From positions 60,717 through 124,716 of the forward strand of contig NZ_NRQU01000008.1 in the NCBI RefSeq assembly GCF_004119495.1: a DNA stretch of 64,000 nt. The letters run 5' to 3'. Both the position numbers and the translations under genes were made by a program. A model generated the notes under the pieces. It was not told the origin of the DNA and did not search any database. It saw only the letters and a list, made by a program, of their open reading frames with translations. Within the stretch, counting starts at the first letter, position 1; every line of letters starts with the position of its first letter. The DNA is from Flavobacterium sp. YO12 (GTDB lineage: Bacteria > Bacteroidota > Bacteroidia > Flavobacteriales > Flavobacteriaceae). Shown here piece by piece: positions 8,071 through 16,727 of the stretch.

Positions 8071-8481
8071 ATGCTTTCAAAGAAAACAAAATACGGAATT
8101 AAAGCTTTAACTTATTTGGCCAGACGCGAGAACAACGAACCTGTACAAATCGCTGAAATTGCGAAAAGCGAACATATTTCGATTAAATTTCTAGAAAGTA
8201 TTTTATTGCTTCTTAGAAATTCAGGTTTCTTGGGTGCTAAAAAAGGAAAGGGCGGAGGTTATTATTTAATCAAAGATCCAAAAGATATTAGTATGGCAAA
8301 AGTGTACCGTATTCTTGAAGGTCCAATTGCATTGCTGCCATGTGCGAGTCATAATTTTTATGAAAAATGCGACGATTGCGACGATGAAGATTCCTGTGCT
8401 GCACGTCGTTTAATGACAGAAGTGAGAGATAATACACTTAAAATATTAGAAAGTAATTCATTAGCCGATATTGCATTTTAA
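8071..8481 (+). CDS. Rrf2 family transcriptional regulator
   Basis: This 136-residue winged-helix regulator has the family N-terminus MLSKKTKYGIKALTYLAR, a helix-turn-helix at about 25-50 (IAKSEHISIKFLESILLLLR) and the GAKKGKGGGYYL wing. A cysteine cluster at about 91-112 (LPCASHNFYEKCDDCDD, DSCAARR) could bind an Fe-S cluster, as in IscR or NsrR, although the spacing differs from classical IscR. Known relatives sense iron-sulfur status, nitric oxide or cysteine supply (CymR). Its place between the metZ-like gene and the cys operon makes it the prime candidate to control sulfate assimilation, which is an inference. It converges on the minus-strand TauE gene. Confidence 0.9.
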   Translation: MLSKKTKYGIKALTYLARRENNEPVQIAEIAKSEHISIKFLESILLLLRNSGFLGAKKGKGGGYYLIKDPKDISMAKVYRILEGPIALLPCASHNFYEKCDDCDDEDSCAARRLMTEVRDNTLKILESNSLADIAF

Positions 8482-8499
8482 TGATTTATTATAAAAATA

Positions 8500-8540
8500 A
8501 AAATGACCATTTCAGAAATATGAAATGGTCATTTTTTATT
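8500..8540. terminator. Bidirectional terminator between rrf2 and tauE-like gene
   Basis: A 15-bp perfect stem (8500-8514 with 8521-8535, loop GAAATA) has A-rich flanks on the left and a T run on the right. It can serve both converging genes. Confidence 0.9.
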
Positions 8541-8556
8541 GTAACCCTTTGATCTA

Positions 8557-9339
8557 CTAAAAAATAAGTTTATATCCTGCAAGGAAAAGCATTACTGCGA
8601 TCGAATTTCTAAGAAATGCATCAGGAACTTTTCCACTTAGACTGCTTCCTATATATATTCCAGGAAGTGATCCCAATAATAACTGACCTAATAAAGCTAA
8701 ATCTAAATTTCCCATCGAAGCATGACCAAGACCTGCAACAAGTGTTAAAGGTACAGCATGCGCAATTTCGGTTCCTACTAAACGAGGTGTAGGCAAGAGC
8801 GGATAAAGAAAAAACAAAGTTACAGTTCCTAATGCACCAGCTCCAATAGAAGTTAAAGTTACAGTAGCTCCTAATAATATTCCGATGCCGATTGTAAGCA
8901 TGTTTTGAGTGGTGCTTTCGCTGTGAAACTTATCTCCCGCATGTTTTTGAGAGAAATTTAAAAGTTTCTTTTTGAATATAATAGCTATCGAGGTAAATAA
9001 TAATGCCCAGCCTAAACTATACTTAATTACGCGATTGATAGTTTCAATATCTGTTTTAATGCTGTTTAATATCCATAAAGTGACTAAAGCAGCGGGAACA
9101 CTTCCTAAAGTAAGCCAGCCAGTAATTTTCCAGTTGATATTGCCTTTTTTGTTGTGAACAAATATACCACCGGCTTTAGTAAAAGCAGCGTAGAGCAAAT
9201 CGGTTCCAACAGCCTTAGTTGGCGGAATGCCAAAGTATAATAAAATTGGAGTCATTAAAGAGCCGCCTCCAACGCCAGTTAGTCCTACAATAAAGCCAAC
9301 GACTAAACCTGCAATTACAAGGCCTATTTGAAAATCCAT
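8557..9339 (-). CDS. Sulfite exporter TauE/SafE family permease
   Basis: This is a 260-residue polytopic membrane protein of the TauE/SafE (former DUF81) family. It has a hallmark GLTGVGGGSLMTPILLYFGIPP segment near residue 20 and a second pseudo-repeat GATVTLTSIGAGALGT near 155. Members move sulfite, sulfoacetate, taurine-derived anions or other sulfur anions across the inner membrane. It is transcribed away from the cys operon and shares the intergenic region with another TauE-type gene. Substrate and direction are unknown; export of excess sulfite would fit the setting. Confidence 0.9.
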   Translation of the reverse strand: MDFQIGLVIAGLVVGFIVGLTGVGGGSLMTPILLYFGIPPTKAVGTDLLYAAFTKAGGIFVHNKKGNINWKITGWLTLGSVPAALVTLWILNSIKTDIETINRVIKYSLGWALLFTSIAIIFKKKLLNFSQKHAGDKFHSESTTQNMLTIGIGILLGATVTLTSIGAGALGTVTLFFLYPLLPTPRLVGTEIAHAVPLTLVAGLGHASMGNLDLALLGQLLLGSLPGIYIGSSLSGKVPDAFLRNSIAVMLFLAGYKLIF

Positions 9340-9552
9340 AACTAAAAAAAATTTGGCGCTAAAGTAACAACAATTTTATAATTATCCTATAGATATTGTA
9401 GAGATTAAAAAATGTATTTAAAAAACAAATGATTTTAAGAGAGATGTTGTTTAAATACGATGCGTTTTGATTTCATTTGTTAAATTAATTTATTGAAAGG
9501 GTACAGCAGTAATTCATAGGTAATTAGAGCTTTAAAAAAAATAAAATATTGT

Positions 9553-9582
9553 TTTGATTTTTAGAAATAAGTAGTACTTTTG
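9553..9582 (+). promoter_or_regulatory. Probable promoter of the sulfate-assimilation operon
   Basis: TTTG at 9553-9556, 18 bases, then TACTTTTG at 9575-9582, a full match to TAnnTTTG. Transcription should start around 9588, just before the inverted repeat at 9592-9614. Confidence 0.65.
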
Positions 9583-9591
9583 CAAAGTAAT

Positions 9592-9614
9592 CTATTAACC
9601 CGATAGGGTAATAG
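9592..9614. promoter_or_regulatory. Inverted repeat at the cys operon start (operator or 5-prime hairpin)
   Basis: CTATTAACCC (9592-9601), GATA, GGGTAATAG (9606-9614): nine complementary pairs with one extra A in the left arm. It lies immediately after the predicted transcription start. It could be the operator of the nearby Rrf2 regulator or a stabilising hairpin at the mRNA 5-prime end. Confidence 0.5.
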
Positions 9615-9643
9615 GTTTTGAAAACAAATCAAATAGTATTAAT

Positions 9644-10546
9644 ATGGAGAAAGAACTGAAAATAAATAGTATTGATGTGAAGTCTGAAGCTTCATTAAAA
9701 GAAAAGCTTTGGATTGTAATACCAGTAGTTTTATTAGTAGGTCTATTATCAACATTGATTTATAATCATTATGCTGATTTTTCTGTAGATGCTTTTATAG
9801 CAGGATTCAATCAAGAATTTTTAGTGTTTTTTGCTATTGGAGTTTTCGCTCAATTGGTTGATGGTACTTTAGGAATGGGATACGGAGCAACTTCAACGTC
9901 ATTTTTATTGGCCTATGGAGTGCCGCCAGTTGTGAGCAGTACTGCAGTTCACGTATCTGAAATGTTTACAACGGGAGCTTCTGCCCTTTCACATCACAGA
10001 TTTGGAAACATCAATAAAAAGTTAGTTAAACATTTATTGATTCCAGGGGTTTTAGGTTCAATAACAGGAGCTTATTTATTGTCAGATGTTATTAATGGGG
10101 ATATTATTAAGCCATTTATTGCAGTATACATGATTGTTTTGGCAGTCATTATTATTAAAAAAGCCCTGAAGAAAAGTATTGTAAAAAAGAAAACCAAAAA
10201 ACTTGGTTATTTAGCTGTTTTTGGAGGTTTTATGGATTCAGTTGGCGGCGGAGGCTGGGGGCCAATCGTGACTTCTACCTTATTAGGAAGAGGAAGAAAT
10301 CCAAGATATACAATTGGTTCAGTAAATGCAGCTGAGTTTGCGATTTCATTTGCAAGTGGTATTACGTTCATGCTTTTTGGAGGAATCCACGGCTGGCAGG
10401 TAATTATCGGATTGATTTTAGGAGGAGTTATTTCAGCGCCATTAGCAGCATATTTGGTAAATAAAATCAAAAGAAAACCAATGATGGTTGCGGTTGGAGT
10501 TCTAATTATAGTTTTGAGTTTAAAAACATTATCTAAATTATTATAA
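9644..10546 (+). CDS. TauE/SafE family permease, first gene of the cys operon
   Basis: This 300-residue protein has a cytosolic N-terminal tail of about 25 residues and then eight or so hydrophobic segments. It contains the two family repeats VDGTLGMGYGATSTSF (about 72-88) and MDSVGGGGWGPIVTS (about 195-210). It differs from the neighbour at 8557 in length and motif sequence, so it is a distant paralog. It is the promoter-proximal gene of the cys operon, 26 bases before cysH. No classical sulfate transporter is visible in the window, so this protein may import sulfate or another sulfur anion. That is an inference; export is the best-known activity of the family. Confidence 0.88.
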   Translation: MEKELKINSIDVKSEASLKEKLWIVIPVVLLVGLLSTLIYNHYADFSVDAFIAGFNQEFLVFFAIGVFAQLVDGTLGMGYGATSTSFLLAYGVPPVVSSTAVHVSEMFTTGASALSHHRFGNINKKLVKHLLIPGVLGSITGAYLLSDVINGDIIKPFIAVYMIVLAVIIIKKALKKSIVKKKTKKLGYLAVFGGFMDSVGGGGWGPIVTSTLLGRGRNPRYTIGSVNAAEFAISFASGITFMLFGGIHGWQVIIGLILGGVISAPLAAYLVNKIKRKPMMVAVGVLIIVLSLKTLSKLL

Positions 10547-10572
10547 AAATAATTTTAGAAAGGAAAGAGATT

Positions 10573-11283
10573 ATGAGTGCGATTATTGTACAAGAATTAT
10601 TAGATAAAACAAAAGATTTTTCGCTTGACGGAACCTTAGTTTTTTTAGCAAAAGAGTTTCCGGGAAAAGTAATTTTTTCGACTTCTTTTGGACAGGAAGA
10701 TCAGGTAATTACAGATTTTATTGCAAAAAACAATACTGATATTACCGTTTTCACTTTAGACACTGGAAGATTGTTTCAGGAAACTTACGACGTTTTTCAT
10801 AAAACATTAAAAAAGTATAAAAGACCTATTGAAGTTTATTTTCCAGAAGCAGCAGCGGTAGAAAATTTACTAAAAGAAAAAGGGCCAAACAGCTTTTACG
10901 ATTCAGTTGAAAACAGAAAAGAATGTTGTTTTATTCGAAAAGTGGTTCCGTTAAGAAAAGCTTTGGCAGGAAACTCAGTTTGGATTACGGGATTAAGAGC
11001 CGAACAATCAGAAAACAGACAAGATCTGCATTTGTTTGAATACGACGGAAACTTCGAAATCATAAAATTCAATCCGTTGCTAAAATGGACTTTAGAAGAA
11101 GTTGAAACATATTTGTCAGATAATAATGTTCCTCAAAATGCTTTACACAAACAAGGTTTCGTAAGCATTGGTTGCGCGCCTTGTACAAGAGCAATTTTTC
11201 CAGGTGAAGATATTAGAGCCGGAAGATGGTATTGGGAATCGAGCCATAAAGAGTGTGGTTTGCATAGTGCTAAGAAAGAATAA
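10573..11283 (+). CDS. cysH: Adenylyl-sulfate reductase (CysH family, Fe-S type)
   Basis: This 236-residue enzyme reduces adenylyl-sulfate (or PAPS) to sulfite with thioredoxin. It has the PP-loop-derived segment FSTSFGQEDQVITDF. A Cys-Cys pair (residues 118-119, KECCFIRK) and Cys-x-x-Cys (201 and 204, GCAPC) form the [4Fe-4S] ligand set of APS reductases. The catalytic Cys228 lies in the C-terminal KECGLH. The Fe-S motif, together with the lack of an APS kinase gene or domain nearby, argues for APS rather than PAPS as substrate. It lies between the TauE gene and cysD in one direction. Confidence 0.93.
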   Translation: MSAIIVQELLDKTKDFSLDGTLVFLAKEFPGKVIFSTSFGQEDQVITDFIAKNNTDITVFTLDTGRLFQETYDVFHKTLKKYKRPIEVYFPEAAAVENLLKEKGPNSFYDSVENRKECCFIRKVVPLRKALAGNSVWITGLRAEQSENRQDLHLFEYDGNFEIIKFNPLLKWTLEEVETYLSDNNVPQNALHKQGFVSIGCAPCTRAIFPGEDIRAGRWYWESSHKECGLHSAKKE

Positions 11284-11392
11284 AGAAGCAAGAGCAAAGA
11301 GAATAGAAAATAGAATAAATAGTGTAAAGTTTTAGAGTAACTCACAACTTAAAATCTAAAACTTGAAACTAAAAAATATCAAACAAAAAACA

Positions 11393-12292
11393 ATGAGTTC
11401 AGTATTAAAAACAAACGCTTTAGAGAGTGAAGCGATATACATTTTCAGAGAAGTAATTTCACAGTTTGACAAACCGGTTTTACTTTTCTCAGGAGGAAAA
11501 GATTCTATCACATTAGTGCGTTTAGCGCAGAAAGCATTTTTCCCTGCTAAGATTCCGTTTCCTCTATTGCATGTTGATACAGGACACAATTTCCCTGAAA
11601 CAATTGCTTTTAGAGATAAATTGGTAGAAGAATTAGGTTTAGAGTTGATCGTTCGTAATGTTCAGGATGCTATTGATGAAGGAAAAGTGGTGGAAGAAAC
11701 AGGAAAATATTCTAGTAGAAACAGCCTGCAAACCACAACGCTTTTAGATGCAATTGAGGAGTTCAAATTTGATGCTTGTATTGGTGGTGCGCGTCGTGAT
11801 GAAGAAAAAGCAAGAGCGAAAGAACGTATTTTCTCAGTTCGTGATGATTTCGGACAATGGGACGAAAAGAATCAGAGACCTGAGTTGTTTGATATTTTGA
11901 ATGGAAAAATTGAAAATGGGCAAAACGTTCGTGTTTTTCCAATTTCAAACTGGACAGAATTAGATGTTTGGAGTTATATCGAAAAAGAACATATCGAGAT
12001 TCCATCGATCTATTTTTCACATAAAAGAAAAGTTTTTTTGAGAGACGGTTTAATCTGGTCGCATTCTCCTTTTGTGTACCAAGAAGAAGACGAACAAATC
12101 GAAGAAAGAATTGTTCGCTTCAGAACCGTTGGAGATATGAGTTGTACAGCAGCAGTTGAATCTTACGCAGCAACAATCGAAGAAGTAGTTGGAGAAATTA
12201 GATCATCAACTATTTCAGAAAGAGGAGCCAGAATTGATGACAAACGTTCTGAAGCTGCAATGGAAAAGAGAAAACAACAAGGATACTTTTAA
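11393..12292 (+). CDS. cysD: Sulfate adenylyltransferase small subunit (CysD)
   Basis: This 299-residue PP-loop ATP pyrophosphatase activates sulfate to APS together with CysN. The motif FSGGKDS is at residues 32-38, followed by LLHVDTGHNFPET and GGARRDEEKARAKERIFS, all typical of CysD. ATG 11393 gives the family N-terminus; an upstream in-frame TTG (11363) would only add residues encoded by the A-rich spacer and is unlikely. The 109-base gap after cysH contains degenerate A-rich words but no terminator, so the genes remain one operon. Confidence 0.95.
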   Translation: MSSVLKTNALESEAIYIFREVISQFDKPVLLFSGGKDSITLVRLAQKAFFPAKIPFPLLHVDTGHNFPETIAFRDKLVEELGLELIVRNVQDAIDEGKVVEETGKYSSRNSLQTTTLLDAIEEFKFDACIGGARRDEEKARAKERIFSVRDDFGQWDEKNQRPELFDILNGKIENGQNVRVFPISNWTELDVWSYIEKEHIEIPSIYFSHKRKVFLRDGLIWSHSPFVYQEEDEQIEERIVRFRTVGDMSCTAAVESYAATIEEVVGEIRSSTISERGARIDDKRSEAAMEKRKQQGYF

Positions 12293-12441
12293 TAATTATG
12301 AATTGTTAATTGTAAATGCAATTCGGAACGAAATTTAAAAGTAGAATCAAGAAAACAAAAACATACAGATTTAAATTTTAGACAAAGTTTTTCAACTTGA
12401 AACTTGAAACAAAAATTAAACCTGAAACAAAATATTACAGA

Positions 12442-13686
12442 ATGGACGTTTTAAAAATAGCAACAGCAGGAAGTGTAGATGACGGAAAAAGTACTTTGAT
12501 CGGGAGATTATTGTACGATACAAAATCATTGACGACTGACAAAATAGAAGCAATCGAAAAAAGCAGTAAACAAAAAGGATACGATTATCTTGATTTTTCT
12601 TTGGCAACAGATGGTTTAGTAGCAGAAAGAGAGCAAGGAATCACGATTGACGTTGCGCATATTTATTTTTCGACTGCAAAGAAAAGTTACATTATCGCCG
12701 ATACTCCGGGGCACGTAGAATATACAAGAAACATGGTTACAGGAGCTTCGACTTCTCAGGTTTCTATTATTTTAATTGATGCCAGAAAAGGAGTAATCGA
12801 GCAAACATACCGTCACTTTTTTATCAATAATTTATTGAGAGTAAAAGAAGTAATCGTTGCGATTAATAAAATGGATTTAGTTGATTATTCAGAAGAAGTT
12901 TTCAATAAAATCAAAGCTGATTTTGAGGCTTTAAACGCAAAAAGTACTTTCAAAGAACAAAACGTAAGTTACATTCCGTTAAGTGCAATCAATGGTGGAA
13001 ACGTTGTGGACAAATCGGAGAACATGCCTTGGTACAACGGACAAACTGTTTTAGAACATTTAGAAGGATTGCATTCTCATGATGTTTACGAAGCAGGAAA
13101 AGCACGTTTTCCAGTTCAGACAGTTATTCGTCCAAAAACTGAAGAATACCACGATTTTAGAGGTTACGCAGGAAAATTATACGGAAACTCTATTAAAGTT
13201 GGAGATGCCGTAACGGTTCTTCCTTCTTTAACCGAATCAAAAGTATCTAAAATTCACTTTTTCGATAAAACATTTGACGAAGCCGTTGCAGGTTCTTCAA
13301 TTACAATCGAATTAGAAAATGACATCAATGTAACAAGAGGTGATATGATTGTAAAATCATCAGAACTTCCAAAAATTGAAAAAGATATTACCACAACAGT
13401 TTGCTGGATGGACAGTAAAAAACTGGTTGCAGGAACTAAATATTTGGTACAGCACAATACAAACAGAGTTTTAGCAAAAGTAGAAAGCATTAAAAATACA
13501 ATTGCTACAGATTACTCTGGAACGACAGAAGCTTCACAATTAGCCATTAACGAAATTGGAGAAGTAACGATCAAATTAAGCAAACCGTTATATTTTGATT
13601 CATACAACGAAAACAAATCAAACGGAGCTTTTATCCTAATTGATACAGCAACAAACACAACAGCAGGAGTAGGTTTCATCAGATAG
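12442..13686 (+). CDS. cysN: Sulfate adenylyltransferase large subunit (CysN GTPase)
   Basis: This is a 414-residue elongation-factor-like GTPase that couples GTP hydrolysis to APS synthesis by CysD. The P-loop is GSVDDGKS (residues 10-17). G3 is DTPGH and G4 NKMD. Domain 2 and 3 beta barrels follow. It ends at the CysN length, without a fused CysC kinase domain. ATG 12442 matches the family start (MDVLKIATAGSVD); TTG 12397 upstream lies in repetitive spacer. The 149-base gap after cysD contains repeated words such as TTGAAAC. The gene ends next to the heptamer palindrome at 13692-13760. Confidence 0.95.
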   Translation: MDVLKIATAGSVDDGKSTLIGRLLYDTKSLTTDKIEAIEKSSKQKGYDYLDFSLATDGLVAEREQGITIDVAHIYFSTAKKSYIIADTPGHVEYTRNMVTGASTSQVSIILIDARKGVIEQTYRHFFINNLLRVKEVIVAINKMDLVDYSEEVFNKIKADFEALNAKSTFKEQNVSYIPLSAINGGNVVDKSENMPWYNGQTVLEHLEGLHSHDVYEAGKARFPVQTVIRPKTEEYHDFRGYAGKLYGNSIKVGDAVTVLPSLTESKVSKIHFFDKTFDEAVAGSSITIELENDINVTRGDMIVKSSELPKIEKDITTTVCWMDSKKLVAGTKYLVQHNTNRVLAKVESIKNTIATDYSGTTEASQLAINEIGEVTIKLSKPLYFDSYNENKSNGAFILIDTATNTTAGVGFIR

Positions 13687-13691
13687 TTGAT

Positions 13692-13760
13692 GGTTTTTGG
13701 TTGATAGTTGATGGTTTTTACAGCCAACAACCAACAACCAGCAACCGACAACCAAAAACT
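13692..13760. repeat. Inverted heptamer arrays (GGTTnnn / nnnAACC)
   Basis: The left arm (13692-13719) reads as four 7-base units GGTTTTT, GGTTGAT, AGTTGAT, GGTTTTT. The right arm (13726-13753) has AACAACC, AACAACC, AGCAACC, GACAACC, the complementary words. Together they form a long imperfect palindrome between cysN and the sulfite reductase gene. A second copy of the same word family lies at 59790-59851. Confidence 0.75.
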
Positions 13761-13770
13761 CAAAAGAGAA

Positions 13771-15861
13771 ATGGAAAGTTTTAGAACAGAAATAGAAAAT
13801 CCGGTAGTTCAGAAGGAGATTATCGAATTAGAAAAAAAGATTCACTTATTCCGTGGAGGAAAAATTGATGATGAACGTTTTCGTAGTCTTCGTTTAGCGC
13901 GTGGAATCTACGGTCAGCGTCAGGAAGGCGTTCAGATGATTCGTATCAAATTGCCATATGGAAAAGTTACCAGTGAGCAATTAGTGCGTATCACACAAGT
14001 TTCTGATGAATATTCTACAGGACGTTTGCACATTACAACGCGTCAGGATATCCAGATTCACTATGTGAGTTTAGACAGAACGCCAGAACTTTGGGCAGAT
14101 TTGGCTAAAGACGATATCACACTTCGTGAAGCTTGTGGAAACACGGTTAGAAATATTACAGGAAGCGAATTGGCTGGAGTTGATGTAAACGAACCATTTG
14201 ATGTTTCGCCTTATGCACACGGACTTTTCCAATATTTGTTGAGAAATCCAATTTGTCAGGAAATGGGACGTAAATTTAAAATTTCGTTCTCTTCTTCAGA
14301 TGAAGATACTGCTTTGAGTTATTTGCACGATTTAGGATTTATTCCGAAAATTAAAGACGGACAAAAAGGTTTCAAAATCATGTTTGGAGGAGGTTTAGGA
14401 TCTCAGCCAGCGCATGCGGAATTGCTTTCAGAATTCGTTCCAGTAAACGAAATCATTCCAACAGCAGAAGGAATCATCCGTATTTTCGACAGATACGGAG
14501 AACGTGCCAAAAGAATGAAAGCACGTATGAAATTCTTAATCAAAGAAATGGGAAGAGATGTATTCCTTGATTTGGTTGAAAAAGAGAAAAAAGCCATTGC
14601 TTTTGAAACATACGAAATCGACACAACCGCTTTTGACGGCCCAATTACTGAGCCAGTTTTAGAAGTTCCACAAGTTACAATCGAAGATACAGAAGCGTAT
14701 GAAGCGTGGAAAAATTCGAATGTGATTGCACAAAAGCAAGCAGGATATTATGCTATTGGAATCAAAGTTTTATTAGGAGATTTTTACACTGATAAAGCAC
14801 GATTGTTAGCCAATTTAATTAAGAATTACGGAGCAAATGAATTACGTTTTTCATTGCGTCAAAATATTGTAATACGTCACATAAAAGAAGAGAATTTACC
14901 ATTCTTTTATCAAGAATTAGCGAAGTTGGATTTTGTTCAGCTAGGATATAATTCAGTTGGAGATATTACGGCATGTCCGGGTACTGATACTTGTAATTTG
15001 GGGATTGCAAGTAGTACCGGTATTGCAGAAGAATTAGAAAGAGTTTTAAGTGCCGAATATCCTCAGTATTTAAACAACCGCGAAATCGAAATTAAAATTT
15101 CAGGCTGTATGAACGCTTGTGGACAACATAATATGTCTGCAATTGGATTCCAAGGAATGTCTATCAACTCAGGAAAACTAGTGGCTCCGGCTTTACAAGT
15201 TTTATTGGGCGGAGGAAGATTAGGAAATGGAGCAGGACGTTTTGCTGATAAAGTAATTAAAGTACCTAGCCGTAGAGGCCCAGATGCATTGCGTACCATT
15301 TTAAATGATTTTGATGCTAACGGAAGCGGACAAAAATTCCTTGATTATTATGATACAAAAGGAGAAAAATATTTCTACGAAATCTTAAAACCTTATGCAG
15401 ATGTTACCAATTTAACAGAAGCAGATTTTGTGGATTGGGGCAACGCAGACAATTACGTAAAAGCAGTTGGAGTTGGGGAATGTGCCGGAGTTGTGATCGA
15501 TTTAGTAGCGACATTATTGTTTGAAGCTAAAGAGAAATTGATTTTGGCTCAGGAATCATTCGACGAGAAAAAATGGTCAGATGCAATTTACCATGCTTAC
15601 GCTGGATTTGTAAATGGAGCAAAAGCATTGTTATTGTCAGAAAACCAAAAAACAAACCATCACGCAGGAATTGTAGACTTGTTTGATACTGTTTTCATTG
15701 ACACAAATAAAATCGAATTAAACTCAACTTTTAAAGACTTGGTTTACCAAATCAATAAAAATGAACCATCTGAAGCTTTCGCTAAAGGTTACATTGCACA
15801 AGCAACTGTTTTCTTTGATAAAATCGAAACTTTCAGAGCTCAGGAATTAGAAAATGCTTAA
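13771..15861 (+). CDS. Sulfite/nitrite reductase hemoprotein with C-terminal HEPN-like domain
   Basis: This 696-residue protein combines a siroheme/[4Fe-4S] reductase with an extra helical domain. Two ferredoxin-like half domains precede each siroheme half. The cluster ligands are Cys402 and Cys408 (ACPGTDTCNLG) and Cys446 and Cys450 (GCMNACG). From about residue 575 to the end the sequence (LVATLLFEAKEKLILAQESF, WSDAIYHAYAGFVNGAKALL) resembles HEPN-type helical domains found fused to such reductases. The place after cysN and before siroheme genes indicates sulfite as substrate, with electrons from ferredoxin since no CysJ is present. The start is ATG 13771; the longer ATG 13708 would translate the heptamer palindrome. 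Its end overlaps cobA by eight bases. Confidence 0.9.
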   Translation: MESFRTEIENPVVQKEIIELEKKIHLFRGGKIDDERFRSLRLARGIYGQRQEGVQMIRIKLPYGKVTSEQLVRITQVSDEYSTGRLHITTRQDIQIHYVSLDRTPELWADLAKDDITLREACGNTVRNITGSELAGVDVNEPFDVSPYAHGLFQYLLRNPICQEMGRKFKISFSSSDEDTALSYLHDLGFIPKIKDGQKGFKIMFGGGLGSQPAHAELLSEFVPVNEIIPTAEGIIRIFDRYGERAKRMKARMKFLIKEMGRDVFLDLVEKEKKAIAFETYEIDTTAFDGPITEPVLEVPQVTIEDTEAYEAWKNSNVIAQKQAGYYAIGIKVLLGDFYTDKARLLANLIKNYGANELRFSLRQNIVIRHIKEENLPFFYQELAKLDFVQLGYNSVGDITACPGTDTCNLGIASSTGIAEELERVLSAEYPQYLNNREIEIKISGCMNACGQHNMSAIGFQGMSINSGKLVAPALQVLLGGGRLGNGAGRFADKVIKVPSRRGPDALRTILNDFDANGSGQKFLDYYDTKGEKYFYEILKPYADVTNLTEADFVDWGNADNYVKAVGVGECAGVVIDLVATLLFEAKEKLILAQESFDEKKWSDAIYHAYAGFVNGAKALLLSENQKTNHHAGIVDLFDTVFIDTNKIELNSTFKDLVYQINKNEPSEAFAKGYIAQATVFFDKIETFRAQELENA

Positions 15862-16627
15862 TATAAAACCCAAAATAACTTTAGTCGGTGCAGGTCCGGG
15901 CGATCCCGATTTACTTACGTTAAAAGCTGTAAAAGCATTGGCTGAAGCAAATGTGGTTTTATACGACGCTTTGGCCAACGAAGAAATTCTGGATTACGCA
16001 CCAAAAAATGCCATTAGAATTTTTGTTGGAAAAAGAATTGGAAATCATGCTTACACGCAGGATCAAATCAATCAATTGATTGTGGATAATGCTTTGACTT
16101 ACGGAAACGTAGTTCGATTAAAAGGCGGAGATCCATTTATTTTTGGAAGAGGAAGTGAAGAAGTGGAATTTGCAGAAAGTTTCGGAATTGAAACCATCGT
16201 AGTTCCCGGAATTTCATCAGTAGTTGCTGTTCCCGCAAGTCAGGGAATTTCAATTACAAAAAGGGGTGTTTCAGAAAGCTTTTGGGCCATTACAGGAACA
16301 ACATCTGATAGAAAATTATCTTCAGATGTAGCTTTGGCAGCGCAATCATCTGCAACCGTTGTAATCTTGATGGGGATGCACAAACTGCCTCAAATCATTG
16401 ATTTATTTCAAAAAGAGGATAAAGGAAATTTACCCGTTGCAATCATTCAAAATGGAACAACAGCAGAAGAAAAAGTAGGCGTAGGAACAGTCGATTCGAT
16501 TTTGGAAGTTGTAAAACAAAAAGAATTAGGTTCTCCCGCGATTATTGTTCTAGGAGAAGTTGTGAGAGAAAGCAATAAATTAAAAGGATTCTACGAAGAA
16601 TTTTTTACGAAAGAAATCGCAAGATAA
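15854..16627 (+). CDS. cobA: Uroporphyrinogen-III C-methyltransferase
   Basis: This 257-residue SAM-dependent methylase makes precorrin-2, the siroheme precursor, from uroporphyrinogen III. Recognisable motifs are LVGAGPGDPDLLTLKA near the start, VRLKGGDPFIFGRGSEE (about 93-110) and VVPGISSVVAVPA. The ATG overlaps the sulfite-reductase stop by eight bases, so translation is coupled and the cofactor is produced with its apoenzyme. It lacks the CysG N-terminal dehydrogenase half, which is supplied by the next gene. A GC-rich hairpin follows at 16637-16656. Confidence 0.95.
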   Translation: MLNIKPKITLVGAGPGDPDLLTLKAVKALAEANVVLYDALANEEILDYAPKNAIRIFVGKRIGNHAYTQDQINQLIVDNALTYGNVVRLKGGDPFIFGRGSEEVEFAESFGIETIVVPGISSVVAVPASQGISITKRGVSESFWAITGTTSDRKLSSDVALAAQSSATVVILMGMHKLPQIIDLFQKEDKGNLPVAIIQNGTTAEEKVGVGTVDSILEVVKQKELGSPAIIVLGEVVRESNKLKGFYEEFFTKEIAR

Positions 16628-16636
16628 TAAAACATA

Positions 16637-16656
16637 ACCCGAGGTTTCAACCTCGG
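16637..16656. repeat. Short palindrome between the two siroheme genes
   Basis: CCCGAGGTT and its exact complement are separated by two bases. It is unusually GC-rich for this genome, has no T run, and the flanking bases (ACGCACGGAT, ATACGGATC) look repeat-like. It could be an mRNA processing or stability hairpin, or a dispersed palindrome. Confidence 0.6.
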
Positions 16657-16727
16657 GAACGCACGGATATTTAATTCAATACGGATCAAAAAATCATCTA
16701 ATTTTGTTTAGATGAAATTAAATTAAA

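Larger units (their letters stand above)
9340..9643. other. Divergent intergenic region of the two TauE genes
   Basis: About 300 bases without a gene. The right part holds the cys-operon promoter (9553-9582) and an inverted repeat (9592-9614). In the left part I see no clear promoter for the minus-strand TauE gene and no repeat. Confidence 0.6.

Noticed and set aside
11363..11392. TTG start for cysD (and likewise TTG 12397 for cysN)
   Set aside because: The added residues are encoded by repetitive A-rich spacer and do not belong to the families; internal ATG codons give the expected N-termini.
13708..13770. ATG 13708 as start of the sulfite reductase
   Set aside because: It would translate the right arm of the heptamer palindrome; ATG 13771 begins the recognisable protein.
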